The notes under the pieces were generated by a model. That model made no database searches, was not told where the DNA came from, and saw nothing but the letters and a program-made list of their open reading frames with translations. The position numbers and the translations under genes were made by a program. From positions 90,346,777 to 90,410,776 of the forward strand of contig NC_133770.1 of assembly GCF_003597395.2 (NCBI RefSeq): DNA of 64,000 nucleotides, read 5' to 3'. This DNA is from Chelonoidis abingdonii. Lineage: Eukaryota; Chordata; Testudines; Testudinidae. Below are positions 47,560 to 59,688 of the stretch, in pieces. The first letter of the stretch is position 1. Every line of letters begins with the position of its first letter.

Positions 47560-48570
47560 CCTGTGTCACTTACCCAGCATTCAGTGCCATTTCTGGGACC
47601 AGGAAATCAGTCAGGATTGGTGGGAGAGGATCATTCTGCAAACTGGGATGACCAACAGTTGAGAGAACTTCAGGATGGGGAGGGGCTACCTTTTTTGAGA
47701 TCTGTGCAGAACCTGTACTAGAGCTTCAGCAGCAGACTACCAATGTGTGGTGGCCTGTACCAGTGGAGAAACGGGTCACCATGGCCATGTGGGAGCTGGT
47801 CACCCCAGACCAGAATGTTACTGGTCTGTAGCCAAGCAATTCAGTGTGAAGAGATCAACTGCTAGGGCCATTTTCATGCAGATCATAAGGTGCCGTCTAA
47901 CCTGGGCATAAAACTGGGTAATACTCTAGATATTATTAATGGCTTTGCACACATGGGGTTCCCAAACAGTATTAGGGCAGCTGATGGAACTCATGTGCCT
48001 ATCATTTGCACCCCCTGCCCTGCCACGGTGCAGAATTTATAAACGGGAAGGGTTATTTCTCCATGGCGCTCCCCGGTCTGCTGGACAACCATGGCAGATC
48101 TACAGAATAAATGAAGATGGTCTAGGAAGGTAGGATGCTAGGATGTTTCGTAACTCAGTACCATTTTAATTAATGGAGAAAGGTCTGTTTGGCCCCTGGA
48201 GCACTGTAGATATTAATGGTGTGGAGATTGATCTGGTATTTCAGGGAGACCGATATATTCTTTGATGCCCTAGCTAATGAAGCCATCCAGGAACATTTTA
48301 ACTGTTGTCTGAGTAGCTGCCAAATGGTAATCAGTTCTGCATTTGGCCATTTGAAAGGCTGATGACACTATTTATGAATGGGTTGGAAGCAGCCAAATAA
48401 AAAAGTTCCAACTATTATAACTGCATGTGTGTTTTACCGATGGGTGAAAGGCTGCGGTGTGGAGACTTGCTTGAAGTTCAAGCAGCCAGCAAAGTGTTCC
48501 CAAGAGAACACAGATACCCATGGGAATGCTGTCAGGGATGCCTACTGTTCCTATTTTGAACCACATGCCT
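47560..48570 (+). pseudogene. Harbinger transposase, degraded
   Basis: PIF/Harbinger transposases are DDE enzymes that cut and paste with a Myb-like partner. Across several + frames the family blocks appear in order: DWWERI (near 47618), ENFRMGRGYLF (near 47668), YWSVAKQFSVKRSTARAIFMQII (about 47820-47888), GFAHMGFPNSIRAADGTHVPI (the first catalytic D, 47983-47985), an INGKGYFSMAL-like block (about 48035-48070), DARMFRNS (about 48132-48156), LVFQGDRYI (probable second D, about 48235-48260), then QMVISSAFGHLKG (about 48322-48360). This last block is VVERAFGRLK in the family, so the third acidic residue is replaced by serine. The C-terminal VPTIITACVF follows. Stops and frameshifts make it a pseudogene; the host gene HARBI1 is a different, intact gene. 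Confidence 0.8.
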
Positions 48571-48716
48571 GAACGTGTCAGCCCCTGGTGTGTGTTGGGA
48601 TGCAGACCTTGCTAGCAGTAGGGTATTGCGTGTTGGTGGCTGCAATGTAATGTTCTCTACGTGCTTTCGTCAAAACCCTGGGAATTATTTCAGCTTTCCT
48701 ATAAGGATGTTCTGTG

Positions 48717-48787
48717 TTAAATGGGTTTAGTGTGTGGTTGCTGTGATCTACAGGAGGTCCCTTTTGGCCTTAAACTCTATGACTCGT
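48717..48787 (+). mobile_element. CR1 3' tail fragment
   Basis: CTGTGATCTACAGGAGGTCCCTTTTGGCCTTAAACTCTATGA is the CR1 3' terminus, compare 24300-24337. Probably a very short insertion within the Harbinger element. Confidence 0.6.
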
Positions 48788-49159
48788 AATGGATGTATTG
48801 TAAACAGTGTGGTTATGAAACCACAATCCAAAAATGTAATGGAATCAATGGAAATGTAACATCTTTGTATTTGGAAATACACCTAACTCACCAATCTTCT
48901 TAACCAGCCAGCTATACACACACCTTTAATTACTGCACCAGTGCAAACAAACCTCAAAGCACAACAGTAAGAACATTCCCAGTGGAAGAATTTGGGGAGT
49001 GAGGGTGCATAAAGATACGTGTGAGTATACACCTTGCTGCTGGTTCTTCTTGTCCACATGGGTTCTGGGGTTGAGTGCCATGGCTCAAAATATTCAGGGC
49101 GTTGCAGGGTTCAGAAGAGCTGGCGTCCTAGGTGCAGGTGTTCTTGGTGCCTAGAGGTT

Positions 49160-51125
49160 GGATCTCAGAGCTGAATGAGAGCTGTTGGGAGCCCTTCCAT
49201 GGGGATGTGGAGGTTAGCAGTTGCTGCCAGTCCCAGGAGCCAGCATTGTCCAGGGGCTGAACCACATGGTTGTGTCCCAAACTGCAGGGCCTGTTTTCCT
49301 AGCAGGAGCATGTTTTGCAGCAGGGCATTCTGTCTCAGGATAGCCTCCATGAGTTGCCTCTGCTTCTCTGTCTTTTTCCATGCTCTCCTTCACCATGGCG
49401 ATGCTCTCCTGGGCCACTGCCATGATCACCTGGGAGAGCTGCATAGTTTTCTCCCTCTGGGTCCACGTGTGCAATCTCTGCCTCTCAGCCAGCCTGATTT
49501 TCCTCTGTGACCGCCATGAGTTCTGCAAACATCTCATCCGAAACCTTCCTTTTTCTCCTCGTCAGGTTGGCCAGCCTGTTAGCAGTACATAGAGGCCCTG
49601 TCCTTGATGGTCTTGCTGTTTCAGGTGCTGTGGATGATCAGGAGGGGAAAAAACAGTTGCTTATTGTTCATATCACAGACAAGTCACGATAGATTTGTAG
49701 TATGTATATATGACATTACCTCCCTGAGATTCTTCCCATTCTTATGGGAAGCTCAGAGATGGTAAGTGGTCTGTATGTACGGAAGGTGCTGGGAGCATTT
49801 GGGTTTCAGTCTATAGTATGTGCTTTTATGTGGCTTGGGGTGGGCTGGAAAGGGGTAGCCGGAGCTATGGTCCAGGTTTGTTTTTTGCAGTTTTGTTTGT
49901 GTGCTGGTAGTGTCAGGGAGGTAAACAGAGAGTTACGAGAGTATGGGAGGCGAGCTGTGTAGTAATCCCCTCTACACCCCCTTTAGGCTGCCCTGATTCT
50001 CATGATGTTACACCAAGGCTGGTGACTAGGAGGTAGGGAATGGCTTTATTTAAAAAGGCAAAAGGCAGATCAGTGAGATACGTTGTGAAGTTATTCACCA
50101 GGATGGTCCCCGAGAAGCGCTGCAGGAGCAGAAGGAGCTTGCAAGATGTACCCACGGGCATTCCCTATAAAGTGTAAAACAAAATTGAACTATTTCTCAG
50201 TCTTAAGTTCTGCTATATCTCCCCTGCAGACATGGAAAACTTGCAGAGAAAAATAGATAGGATCCATGATTGTCAGCTTCGTGTGTTCCAGGGCATTTAT
50301 ACCTCAGCAGGGGACAGTATTTGTTTGTGCCTTGACTGGGCAGGCAATGTGCACTTATACCTCATGTACCCTAGGAAAACTAACCGCATTTCTTTTCCTG
50401 TAAGCATAGTCTCAATAAAGCATTGAATTCTTCGCAAAGGAATGCTTTTTCTCTATTCCATTCTGCGTGGGGGGAGGGCGACACTGTGCCTTGCTAGCAG
50501 AAGTCATTTTGAAGCAGCACAAGGACAGGTGGGGGAAGGTTTCTAGCTCACAACCTCCACCAATGATAATACATTGTGAAGAGAGGTCCTTACATGCTGA
50601 AGTTCCCTCCAAGGGATCTGACTCTTCCATCCCAGCCTGGGTTTCTGGCTGGCACTTGGGCTCAGCTGATGCAGGGAAGGGATCCATTGTAGTAGGGCAG
50701 GACATGATCAATGTCTGAGTCACAAAGAGATCCTGGCTCTCAGGGGAGAGCTTCTCTGTGGCTTCCTCCTGCTCATCCTCCGATGGGTCTTTCTGGTCAT
50801 CCGTTGCAGGGGAAGGCTGCCGGCAGCAGGCAACAAGGGGTGCCTGGGATGGGTTGTGCTATAATTGTGTAGAATCCTGTCCAGTTAATCAAAAAAATGG
50901 ATGGGTGAGATGTCCTCTGCTGGACAGTCTCCTTATATCTCTCATGTGAAAGTACTGTCTCCTGAGCAACTTGTTCTTTACCCATCACTGGTTGGTGTCC
51001 CACTTGTGACCACTAGTGGATATGTGCTTTGCAATGTCCCCAGAAAGTTCCTTATTTCTGTGGCTGGCCATAAGAGCTTCCTGAACCGCTGCTTCTCCCC
51101 AGGTTGTGATGAGATCCAGGGCCTC
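49160..51125 (-). pseudogene. Harbinger Myb/SANT-like DNA-binding protein, degraded
   Basis: On the - strand, ALDLITTWGEAAVQEAL and HRNKELSGDIAKHISTSG (about 51122-51000) match the start of the Myb/SANT-like (MSANTD) domain, W-EE-VQ-L...HRN--I---I---M---G. It continues in another frame as CWVKNKLLR-QY (about 50990-50950), the helix 3 equivalent. Distal sequence at about 49550-49160 encodes the charged coiled-coil-like C-terminus (RRKRK-like, LAERQRLHT, ESMEKDREAE, MEAILRQNALLQNMLLLGKQ). In Harbinger elements this protein binds the transposon ends and brings the transposase to the nucleus. Stops and frameshifts rule out function. It runs tail to tail with the transposase. Confidence 0.65.
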
Positions 51126-51540
51126 AGCACAGCTATAATAATAATACACTGCAGCAAAGGGGCAAAATATGATCACATGCCACCTTTCAGAGGGGGCCAG
51201 GATCATCCTGGCAACTTGACACCAAGCACACAGATAGGTCAGCAATGGTTGACCTGCAAACATGGTGGATGGGGTAGCTGTTGCAAGCATGCAAAAGATG
51301 TTGTTCAGCAAGTGTGCCCACAAATAGAAGACCAAACTCATTACATTTGAAGCAAACCTACTTCACATTGCAAGAAGACTCCAGAGTTAGTGCACAGCGA
51401 TGGGTTGTGTCGTGTGTGCAAGCATTCTAAACCTGGATTAATTTGATTGGATCCAGTTTCAAACCCCTGTGTAGACAAGCCTAACGTGTGGGAAAGAAGC
51501 AGGGAAGAGCTTTCATCCTAAACAGACAATGTGTGTGGGA

Positions 51541-51655
51541 GAGGAGACAGACACACAGAGAAGTGACTTGCCCACAGTCTTACTGCAGATCATTGGCTGA
51601 GTCAGGAACAGAACTCAACTCTCCTAATGCCCAGTCCATTGGACCATGCCAGATG
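51541..51655 (-). repeat. MIR/CORE-type SINE fragment
   Basis: AAGTGACTTGCCCACAGTCTTACTGCAG...GAACAGAACTCAACTCTCCTAATGCCCAGTCC in reverse MIR order. The tail part is missing. Confidence 0.6.
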
Positions 51656-53019
51656 TTGAAATGATTTTGTGGTGCACATAGCTATGCAACAGAATGGAGG
51701 TTCTGTTTTTCAGTGTACTGTACCTTTAAGTGTAGAGGACTCTGCCAGTCCCCTGCAGGGTCAGTTGTGTTCCAGTTCATGTATACAATGCAACAGAGTG
51801 TTTTCTCGCTTTCTCTCATGGAGACTTCATAATTGTTCTTTGTAACTCTGTTGTTTTCCTTAATCCAAAATGAATCACAGGCAGAAAAATGTATGTCTGG
51901 TCTTTGTTTGTGGGAAAACATAACTATGTTTCCAGCTGAGGGTGTGGTTCCCAGCTGGAGGAGATATAATCACACAGATCCAGCTTGCATGCTAAAAATA
52001 GTGTGTAACTGCAGTGATCCGAGTGGGGCTCTCGGTTCATGCCAGTGCAGCCTCAGAATTTGGCCACTAGATTTACAAGCCACAGAGTATACTTATTTCA
52101 TAAGAATACTTGTTTCTGTCCCTGGGTTCTTTGTCAGGTAATTCCATATATCACAAGCAAGAACACCTGAGGTGATTTAAAAAATAAAAAGAAGACTATA
52201 ATTAAATACAAAATGTCCTGAGCAAGTTCTTGCAAGGAAGAAATAATGGTCTGTGTGTTCCAAACTATATGCAAGAGCATAATAGTCCCTCGTCTGAAGA
52301 ACTGCTAGGCCAATGACCTAAACCTCCAATGCGACACCCTAACTATTCACAAGCAGGCAGTCACAGCTGCTGTATGAAAACTGAATGTAAGCAGGAGGAT
52401 GACCAAGCAAAAACAAAGCACCATACCAGATAGGAAGGTCTGCTCAGCAGCAAAGTGTCTTTATAAACACAAATCAAACCAAGACTAACATAAGCCAAAG
52501 GCAGTTGCATGCAACTTTCCCAGCCTGAGGACCAGCCCAGCCTTAGTGGGGCAACCCTGCTGTTTTGTATGCACTCTTTGCTGTCTCCCTTCCAAATACT
52601 GTACACTGGGATGACAGAAAGGAAACTGGAATTAATCGCTTGTGTACAGGGGACTAGGTAGAGCCTCTGCACACTTTTGCATCAATCTCCTGGAGAAACA
52701 ACACATGGACAAAAAGCCCCCTGATACAATAGTGAGACAAGTGGAACTTTCTTCAAGCATGAATGAGACTTTAATTCAGAACTTCCACTGGAACAAAACT
52801 AACAACTGGGGCTCAAATCCTGGATCCATTGAGGTTAGGGGGAGTTTTGCCATTACTTCATTAGGACCAGGGTTTGGTCCTATTTAATTAGACCTTGGCC
52901 TTGATTGTGGAGCTACAGAAGATTACTGATTTCTGTAGGAGCTGATGATGTAGCAGCTGGAGAACTGATCTCCCTAATATAGTGTATGTGTCCCCCGCCC
53001 TAGAAGGGGAAGAGAGCAT
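51656..53019. other. Intergenic, nothing recognised
   Basis: No gene, RNA or assignable repeat identified on either strand. Confidence 0.35.
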
Positions 53020-53235
53020 AGGCCTGAGAGCAAAGAAACTTGTGAGTTCTAATCCCAGCTGGTACTGTCTTACTCACTGGCTTTAGCTGAGTTGTGACCA
53101 TTTTGCCTCAGTTTCCATATCTACACAATGGGGCTAACTTTTATTTCTGTCCTACACAGAGGTATTCTGAAAAAAAAAATTAATATATATGAAGTGCTTT
53201 GAAGATTGAGTGCTATATAAAGTACTATATATGCA
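53020..53235 (+). repeat. MIR/CORE-type SINE
   Basis: TTCTAATCCCAGCTGGTACTG, CTGAGTTGTGACCATTTTGCCTCAGTTTCC, ATCTACACAATGGGG, GAAGTGCTTTGAAGATTGAGTGCTATATAAAG: the MIR order in + orientation. Confidence 0.75.
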
Positions 53236-54960
53236 ATTGGGGACTTCAGCATCAAGACAGGGGCAGCAAATGGTGTTAGCACCTTGCCTTCTCCCCCACA
53301 TAATCCTCCCCCACCACCGTGACACACACACACTTAACAAAGTTATGACCTTGAGGTTTTCTTCGGGAATGCTCTATCAAAGGAAAGCAGTAAGGCTGAT
53401 CTGGAATATATGTGTCACAGAATCTGCATTCTATTGTGTATGCAAAACAAAGTCCCTCTCTCCTTTATAAATAATGTATGTTGTTTATTAACAGGACCCT
53501 GGGGCTCCTTCCAGGATATTGATTCCCATGGAGACTACAAATTCTGTTTTGAATTGAGGATATTGTAAACTCTCCATTATATGGAAGAGGCAAGCTAGAA
53601 TTAGATCAGCTCTCCCTTATTTTTAGACATATAATTTTAATGCCTCCTATTAAACTCCCCCTGTTGTTAGCAGGGAAGATTAGCTAAGGGTATCAAAACA
53701 ATTCCAAAGTCTTGAAATCATAACAATATGTACCACTATGCTCTGCCTTAGCAGCATGAAATATCCTCATGATGAGTAAAATCGGAGCATCCAAAAGACA
53801 AGGCCTGCTTGAAAACTACATCTTCTTTCAGCATAGCTACCCACTGTATAAAGTGATCGTGGCTGTGTTACCCTGGCTCAAATCTTTTTATGGATATTTA
53901 ATGGGGTGCATTAGCCTGTTCCCATACCATACATGCATCATCAGGGATCCAATTATCCCACCTGTCAAGAGACAAGTTCCATTTTTTTTGAGATGATTAG
54001 ATGTCACTGACACCAGACAAAGATGCTACCTGATAATCCTAGCTCAAGGATAATGTGCACTTTTCAGAAGTACCGTAGGCCAAGTGGGTGTGGACTCCCA
54101 GAGCTGTGGCCAAATTCTTCAGTCAGCATGAAACCTCCCAATAGCAGCACAAACTAGTTATATTAAATAGCTGTTGCTTTGCACCTTTGTCACTCCACAC
54201 ACAGGTCTTCAAAATATATTGTCAGTAATGGGTTCTTGGTCCTTGAGGAACTCCGGTGTATCTACAGTGCAATATGAATACAATACAATATGGAACTCAT
54301 CGGCCTTATAGATATCATACTGATCTCAAATGAACACTGTAAATGTAGCAGAGCCTGTGCATTGAGACTCGTGCTGTTAGTTGTGGGGAACATTATAAAT
54401 GTATCTGAATGGGTCAGAGGGATATATGGTAGAGCTGTATTCCCTCTTCATTTTATTGTGGTGTTGTATGCGCTGCACTTTCAACTACATGTGCATCAGT
54501 GGGGAAAATAAGCCTGTTCCCAAGCTGACAGGCCTGCACAGATACAGTAGAAATAATATTGTCTGAGTCAACTGAATACTTCTTATGCACATCTGCTTTC
54601 CATCGCTGGTTGTAGATTAATATCTCTGCTGGGATTCAAGACTGCAAACCCATTAGTCACTCAACTTTCATACTTGTACTGTCTGCTTGCTTCTGCTGAT
54701 ACCATCTGCTGCCACTACTGCTGAGTTATGTGTAACAGAGATCTCCCACATCTGACTCTATTGCTTTGGTTACAGGCAACCTTCTGTATCTTGGGTTACC
54801 AGGAGCCATACATAAGAAGGTGCTTTTGCAGCATTTAAGTAAACGTTGCCTTTTCTTAGATGTAACAGCTTCCTTTTCTGAAAGCACAGCTATCGGTTGC
54901 TGCACACACTGAAAATTTGCATAGATCCAATAGGGTGGTGATAGTGTGTAGTTTGCTCTT
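53236..54960. other. Intergenic, nothing recognised
   Basis: Short CA run near 53322. No genes or assignable repeats. Confidence 0.35.
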
Positions 54961-55150
54961 TCCTGTTTACTTGCCCCCCCTCTGCTCTGAGAACAGGCAA
55001 CGCCACCCCCAATGCCAGGCTGCCCAGCAGCCTCAGTGCTGGGCTCCCACCAGCTTGGGGGAGAGGGCAGAGTGAGAATGGGGCCACGGTCTGGGTTAGG
55101 GGAGGCTTAGCTTCCTAAGGCTTATTATACCCGCCACCCATAGAAACTAC
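54961..55150. repeat. GC-rich repeat fragment
   Basis: A GC-rich block (CCAGGCTGCCCAGCAGCCTCAGTGCTGGGCTCCCACCAG, then GGGGAGGCTTAGCTTCC) in AT-rich surroundings. It looks like part of a dispersed turtle repeat; family unknown. Confidence 0.35.
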
Positions 55151-56975
55151 ACTGCTAAAAAATAGTAGCGTAGATAGGGGAGGCGCTATTTGGGCAGCAG
55201 AGAGTTGTGAGGGGAATAAACCTGAATATATATCCACAGAGTTCAGATGTGTCTGTACTTGCCTGAACAGTGCCTCATCACCTACACTGCTAGTTATACC
55301 CGGGCTAGGGGTTCAAGTCATGTTTGTACTCTCCATTCTGTCATAAAAGTGTGCAGTGCAGAGGGTGAAATTATCCCCCTTGCATGTAGGCACAGTGTAG
55401 GCCAGTGAATCACTTAAATTTCACTTAAGTCCTCAAAATGGGAACTAGGCGATGCATAGGCCATGTGCTGGTTGCTCTGTACAGAGATGAATTTCACGCA
55501 AAGGAAAAACCCTGGAGGAAAGGAAACTGAAGCAATGGATAACAGTATATATTGTATTCAAAAGCACCACAATGCATAGTGAAACATCTTAGTGACCTCT
55601 CAAGGATCTGATGCAAATCCTAAAAGCGGAGCAGAATTTTACTCAGTGTGCTTGATGCACCTTTAAGACAATCCCTTAAGACAGGAGATTGCCTCATGGG
55701 ATTGGTCTCTTGTACAGTTTTAGTTTTACACAACAGTATTAATAGGTCAATAAAATGTACTTAACCCTAATGGAGTCCTCCCTTTCAGCTGACTGGAGAA
55801 GGGGGTGGTGTTTTTGCTGTTATCGCTATTCACCCTGCTTCTTTGTCCTGACCAATTCACAATTTTTCTTCAAGTTATCCCTCTCACTATTATTATTTGT
55901 ATCAGGGTAACGCCTAGGGGCCCCAATCAAAAATTAGAGTCTAATTGTACTGGCTCTAGGGCTGCCTCTTTACCAAAGAACAGGACTGTTCATTGGTCCA
56001 GCCCTCTTTATTATTATTTAATTAGGTTTTCAGCATAGTACAGATATACCAGTAGCTGATCTATTTAATGTGCAGTGCTGGCTGTTGTAGAAAATGAGCA
56101 TGTCTGTAATCAGGCATGATGTACTATAACTCGGTCCATCAAACAGACTGCATCTGTTGTTCTCCTTATTGTTATTCATTACACATTGCAGACCCTGATG
56201 TTGTGTTTTCATTAATTTTTCTATTAACTTTTCTCCATCAATGTGATTAAAGATTCATTAACCTGAGGCAAAGAATAAAATAAAACAGAGATCAGATCAA
56301 AGCCATTGCATATGTAAGCTTAGGCAAAGAACAGTTCAGCCAAATAAAGATGTGATATTGGTGAAAACAGATGTAATAGCAAGGGTTTTTCAAATGGTCA
56401 CATCAAATAAGACCTAGTTAGAGCAAGCTTGATACCTTCTTTCCATTTCAGAGCTCCCATCTGTGGTTTCGTATCCCCTTAGATGGGTGGTTGTTAGTAT
56501 GAATGGTGTCTTATTTAATTTGGCCATTTCATTGATAGACATTTGTAACTAATTTTGTTTATGCCACATACTTGTGTATATGAATTATTTCTCTTTCTAG
56601 TTTCACTCCATCCTTCCCCTCCTTTCTTTCTCCTGGTGTGTACGTTCAGGGTGGCATCCCTCTAAATAGTTTGAGCCCTACAGTGGTGCTGTGTTCACTG
56701 TTTTACAAGCTGCCAGGAACCAGCCAGAGCAGTGGTATGTATGCATTTAGGACATGTGCATTTGTGTTTCTTTAGTATACACAGGTATATGGGACCCAAC
56801 GGTGCCCGAGTGGTTGCTTCACATTATTTTTGTTGAGTATGGCGTAAAAGGCATATTTTTTTTTTAGTTTAGGTAAATGTAAAGTTTTTGGAACTGCTAA
56901 AAAATAATGGTTAGTGACTGGTACAATTTGAAGCCAGTTTTTGTGACACAGGAGAACACACGAGGAGATGACATA
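55151..56975. other. Intergenic, nothing firm recognised
   Basis: A SINE tail remnant at about 55885-55935 (TATTATTATTTGTATCAGGGTAACGCCTAGGGGCCCC, reversed MIR-like tail). Otherwise nothing. Confidence 0.4.
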
Positions 56976-57187
56976 GGGCTTGTCTATACAGTGGGATAAC
57001 GTCCCTCACGAGGAGTGGATTTCTAAAGCACACTCATGTACTTTTTTGAAACAGCCCTACGTTAAAGCACAGCAGGGAGCCTGTAGTGTTCACCAGCAGG
57101 GTCTACATAGGCCAATTAGCACACAACACATTCATTTAGAAAAGCACACTCCCATCGTGCGCGCTGCTGCTCCGGATAAACAAGCCC
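56976..57187. mobile_element. MITE, possibly Harbinger-derived
   Basis: A 212-bp element with inverted termini GGGCTTGTCTATAC (left) and GGATAAACAAGCCC (right), flanked by ATA on both sides (56973-56975 and 57188-57190). Three-base duplications suit Harbinger. The terminus resembles GGCTTGTCTACAC read inward at 51482 from the Harbinger candidate end. Confidence 0.6.
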
Positions 57188-57190
57188 ATA

Positions 57191-57765
57191 GACACTTTGT
57201 AAAAACAAAGAAGGGTGAGAGGAATCCTAGTCCTTTGCTGCAAGGGGTTATCTATTTTAGATCCTTTTGCCAAGGTAAAAATGTGTTAATTGATGCAAAA
57301 ATAATTTATATTGTACAGCCATGAGTAATAATGGATGAAGGGGGGATTTCAATTGAGAATATATTTCAAATACGTTGTTTATGGACCTACTCCATCTTTC
57401 CTACATCAAACTACATATTTAAATGCTCTGGGTTTCCTTCACTCTGACAGTCACAAGGGGGTGCAATTGCATTTTTTCCCCTTTTTTTCCAACCTCACGG
57501 ATGCAGCAGTACCAGAGCCAGGATTCTCCACTGGATGAGGCTGGGGGTTATATGGCTGCTGCCCCCTCAACCAGCCTCCCTCCCATGCAGGGTTACAGCA
57601 CAGGAGAGAAACTTTGGGTTTGGGCCAGAGCAACATAGAAGCCCCATTGGCAAAGACTGCCCAGAGGATGCTGCAAATCAGTGCATCTCCAAGATGTTCT
57701 GTCCTTATCCATCTACTGTCTAGCACCTGTGTACTCTAGGTTTTCCCCTGGTTTATGGGTTTTCC
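57191..57765. other. Intergenic, nothing recognised
   Basis: No gene, RNA or assignable repeat identified. Confidence 0.35.
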
Positions 57766-58515
57766 TAGGTTCATAGATTCCAAGCCCAGAAGGTACCACT
57801 GCCATCTACTAGTCTGACCTCCTGTATAGCACAGGCCAGAGAACTTCCCCCAAAAGTTCTTACCACAGATCTTTTAGAAACACATCCAGTCTCGATCTAA
57901 AAATTGATGTAGGATCCACCGTGACCCTTGGTAAATTGTTCTGTTTGGAATGTATGCCTTATTTCGAGTCTGAATCTGTCTAGCTTCAGTTTCTAGCTAG
58001 TGGATCATGTTATACCTTTCTCTGCTAGACCAAAAAGCCCATTACTAAATATTTGTTCCCCATGGTACAGACTGTGATCAGATTGTGCCTTTACCTTCTC
58101 TTTGTTGACCTAAATAGACTGTGCTTCAGTCTATCCCTGTGAGGCAGGTTATCTAATCCTTTAATCATTCTTGTGTTTCTTCTCTGAACCTTCTCCAATT
58201 TATCAACACCCTCCTTGCATGGCGGACATCTCCAGAACTAGACACAGTATTCCATCAGCAGTTGCACCCGTGCCAGTGAAAGAGGTAAAATAACCTCTCT
58301 ACTCCTACTTGACACTCGCCTGTTTACGTATCTTAGGGTTGCATTGGCTCTTTTGGCCACAGCATCACACTGGAAGCTCATGTTCAGCTGATTATCCACC
58401 GTAGGCCCCAAATCTTTTTCAGAGTCACTGTTTCAAAGGATAGATCTCCCATCCTGTAAGTATGGCCTATATTTTGTGTTCCTAGATGTATACATTTGCA
58501 TTTACTTTTTATCAC
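57766..58515 (-). mobile_element. CR1 LINE 3' end
   Basis: The left end TTCATAGATTCCAAGCCCAGAAGG...GTCTGACCTCCTGTATAGCACAGGCC is the reversed CR1 terminus. The rest is degenerate RT C-terminal sequence in - orientation, over a longer span than the copy at 12905. No open frame. Confidence 0.8.
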
Positions 58516-58539
58516 ATTTTGGAGAGCAATCCAGACTTG

Positions 58540-59688
58540 TGAAGGGTTGTGTCACCATCTGCACTGCAACCTTAGGTACCTCACAATGTGTTGGTGCTGT
58601 AGCTCCCAACTGGGGCCTCCCACACAGAGCCAAACAGCACGCAGGTCAAACCCTGATTGTCTGTCTATAGCTGCAGCCTGCCAGCAATGTTCCAGTGAAC
58701 ACTCTGGCTTCCACCAGGCTTGGCTGCCACTTATAGGCTGACCCCAATGCTCTCGGTCCTGGATTTTCCCTAAAAAGATGGGTTCTTCGCTGTCCAGCCC
58801 TCTCCGCTCAGCTCTTAGAGTTTGCTGCCCCTGTATGGGGTCAATCTACAGCTATTTGCTATTTTAATTGGAGTTACCAAACAATTCCGTTTAAACACAA
58901 CACTGGATTCATTTTGATTAAAGAATAAAACACGTTTATTCACCTACAACGAGAGAGATTAAGTGAGTACAAGTACAAGATATTAAAGTCAGAAACGGTC
59001 ACAAGAGAAAAAAGATAAAATGCTTCCTCGTAGCTAAGACTTAACAAACTAGACGTTGTTCAAGGTAAAATCCTTACCACATGTTCCCAGCAACATAGCT
59101 GACCACATCCTGACTTGAGAATTTGTCTCCAAAGGGCTGGTTCCTTTGTCTTCTCAGGTGTGTGTGTGAGAGAGAGAGAGAGAGACTGGGGTGTTTTTGC
59201 CCCTCATTTTTATAATTTGGTCCCCCCACCCCTTGAAGCAGATGCTTCTAAGAGTTACCCCTCAAAGCAAAGTTTATTACACCATTGAAGAAGGCAACAT
59301 GGAGTTTTTGGGGGGGTGAAGATGCTTGAATGCTATTTCTTCTTCTCTGTGTATGCTGAAATGCAGATTTGCCTTGCCTCCCTCTTGCTGTCTCAAGTAC
59401 CCTGTTTACTAGCTATGTATGTAAATTGAGGTAAACACACATTCCTTTGTTTAAGATGGACCTGCTTAACTACTCCTGCCTAATTGGGCTATGTGGGTTT
59501 GAACATGTGCTATCAGCATCCTATGGGGGAAATTCATAGCTTTACATATAATGTTACTACACACAGTTCACCATGATATGATTGATCATAGAGTTATTAA
59601 TTTTCAAATGATACCTTACAAGGCATATTTGTACAAAGATTATTGCAGCTGCATGTGGGTTGTGAATCCAGGGTTGCATTTGGTCACA
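58540..59688 (-). mobile_element. LTR-like repeat (probable endogenous retroelement LTR)
   Basis: A 1.1-kb non-coding block that I associate with turtle LTR elements, for example CAAATGATACCTTACAAGGCATATTTGTACAAAG near its right end. On the - strand it opens TGTGACCAAATGC and would end GGTGACA; a - strand AATAAA lies at about 58933. No convincing 5-bp duplication and no internal coding region. A GTGTGTGTGAGAGAGAG microsatellite sits at about 59158-59184. Confidence 0.4.

Larger units (their letters stand above)
46913..51485. mobile_element. Harbinger-type DNA transposon, decayed
   Basis: A roughly 4.6-kb element inferred from two PIF/Harbinger reading frames that point at each other: a DDE transposase on + (about 47560-48570) and a Myb/SANT-like protein on - (about 49160-51125). 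The candidate right end GTAGACAAGCCTAA (51471-51484) resembles the left candidate TTAGGATGTGTCT (46913-46925) in inverted form. The match is weak and no direct target duplication was established, so the limits are provisional. A CR1 tail lies inside at 48717-48787. Confidence 0.6.

Noticed and set aside
47560..48570. Host gene HARBI1
   Set aside because: HARBI1 is an intact domesticated gene. This copy has stops, frameshifts and a lost catalytic residue, and sits with a Myb-like frame as in a transposon.
46913..51485. TTA/TAA as a Harbinger target duplication
   Set aside because: The left candidate flank reads TTA and the right TAA on the same strand, which is inverted and not direct, so these bases may belong to the terminal repeat.
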